This document shows positions 41,922 to 41,982 of a DNA stretch of 41,982 nucleotides, piece after piece. Position numbers and translations under genes: made by a program. The stretch is from Candidatus Cloacimonas sp. (GTDB taxonomy: Bacteria; Cloacimonadota; Cloacimonadia; Cloacimonadales; Cloacimonadaceae). Below the pieces are notes generated by a model. That model was not told the DNA's origin. It ran no database searches and was given only the letters and a program-made list of their open reading frames with translations. Position 1 is the stretch's first letter, and every line of letters starts with the position of its first letter. Location: contig DAONFA010000020.1 of the NCBI GenBank assembly GCA_035403355.1, forward strand, positions 1 to 41,982, given 5' to 3'.

Positions 41922-41982
41922 AAACTGTCAATCAATTCTTTATCATACCTTAATCACTCCTTAATTATTAACGCTTGATTAA
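41922..41982. repeat. 61-bp window-edge repeat, right copy
   Basis: Matches 178-238 at 59 of 61 bases in direct orientation and is cut by the window end. As at the left edge, it lies about 75-125 bases to the right of the REP-like units, so the two repeat families keep the same order and orientation at both edges. Confidence 0.8.

Larger units (their letters stand above)
41340..41982. other. Intergenic region upstream of ssnA
   Basis: No gene is seen. It holds the ssnA promoter, composite element C, the REP-like cluster and the edge repeat. About 70 AT-rich bases (41849-41921) separate the last two and show nothing recognisable. Confidence 0.65.

Noticed and set aside
178..41982. Near-identical direct repeats at both edges as attachment sites of a 42-kb mobile element
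   Set aside because: The interior is full of housekeeping genes (thrS, cysS, asnS, rlmH, sigma factor), there is no integrase, and related motifs also occur at 25115-25192, so a dispersed repeat is more likely.

Overview
The window looks like chromosomal DNA of an anaerobic Gram-negative bacterium, most likely Candidatus Cloacimonas or a relative (Cloacimonadota). This is an inference. It rests on the AT-rich sequence, two large secreted proteins with FlgD-like type IX secretion (T9SS) C-terminal domains, a gingipain/PorU-like protease, a Kdo-pathway isomerase, amino-acid and butyrate-type fermentation genes, and many intergenic word-like repeats. No database search was possible. No tRNA, rRNA or CRISPR array was seen.

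Layout. 1-626 is repeat-rich intergenic DNA. 627-3044 (minus) is an ArsR-type repressor plus heavy-metal P-type ATPase operon, with a recognisable promoter and operator. 3377-6243 (plus) holds thrS and kdsD, translationally coupled. 6324-8033 (minus) is a Na/phosphate cotransporter. 8214-18859 (plus) is a tight run: acylphosphatase, LysM-M23 peptidase, sigma factor, phosphate butyryltransferase, rlmH, a 49-residue OadG-like membrane protein, a PorU-like C25 protease, cysS, an anchored beta-propeller protein and a minimal kinase-like protein. 19226-23755 (minus) is a giant secreted metalloprotease/VWA protein. 23756-25580 is gene-poor, with a broken IS4-type transposase and a striking array of seven short perfect hairpins. 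25581-31429 (minus) holds a prepilin peptidase with an apparent CTG start, a small secreted protein, an aminotransferase, asnS, a Gfo/Idh/MocA oxidoreductase and an SDR-type threonine dehydrogenase.

32137-41339 (minus) is a catabolic cluster matching the E. coli ygeW-ygeY-ssnA-xdh purine region and the anaerobic urate/purine clusters of gut bacteria: ssnA, ygeY, a threonine-synthase-like PLP enzyme in the place of ygeX, a short dihydropyrimidinase-type hydrolase, a molybdenum hydroxylase large subunit, its 2Fe-2S subunit, and ygeW. The last five genes overlap or abut at start and stop codons. The expected logic is hydroxylation of a purine-like ring, deamination and ring opening, then release of amino acid and carbamoyl groups. 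The FAD subunit, ygfK, carbamate kinase and a transporter are not here.

The most unusual content is non-coding. A composite element of about 300 bp, built of ordered arrays of different short words around a conserved hairpin core, occurs three times (31500-32098, 39700-40006 and, inverted, 41417-41688) at the edges of the purine-cluster genes. Nested-palindrome REP-like units lie near both ends of the window. A 61-bp direct repeat (59/61 identical) also lies near both ends. A GGTTGACC hairpin family recurs four times.
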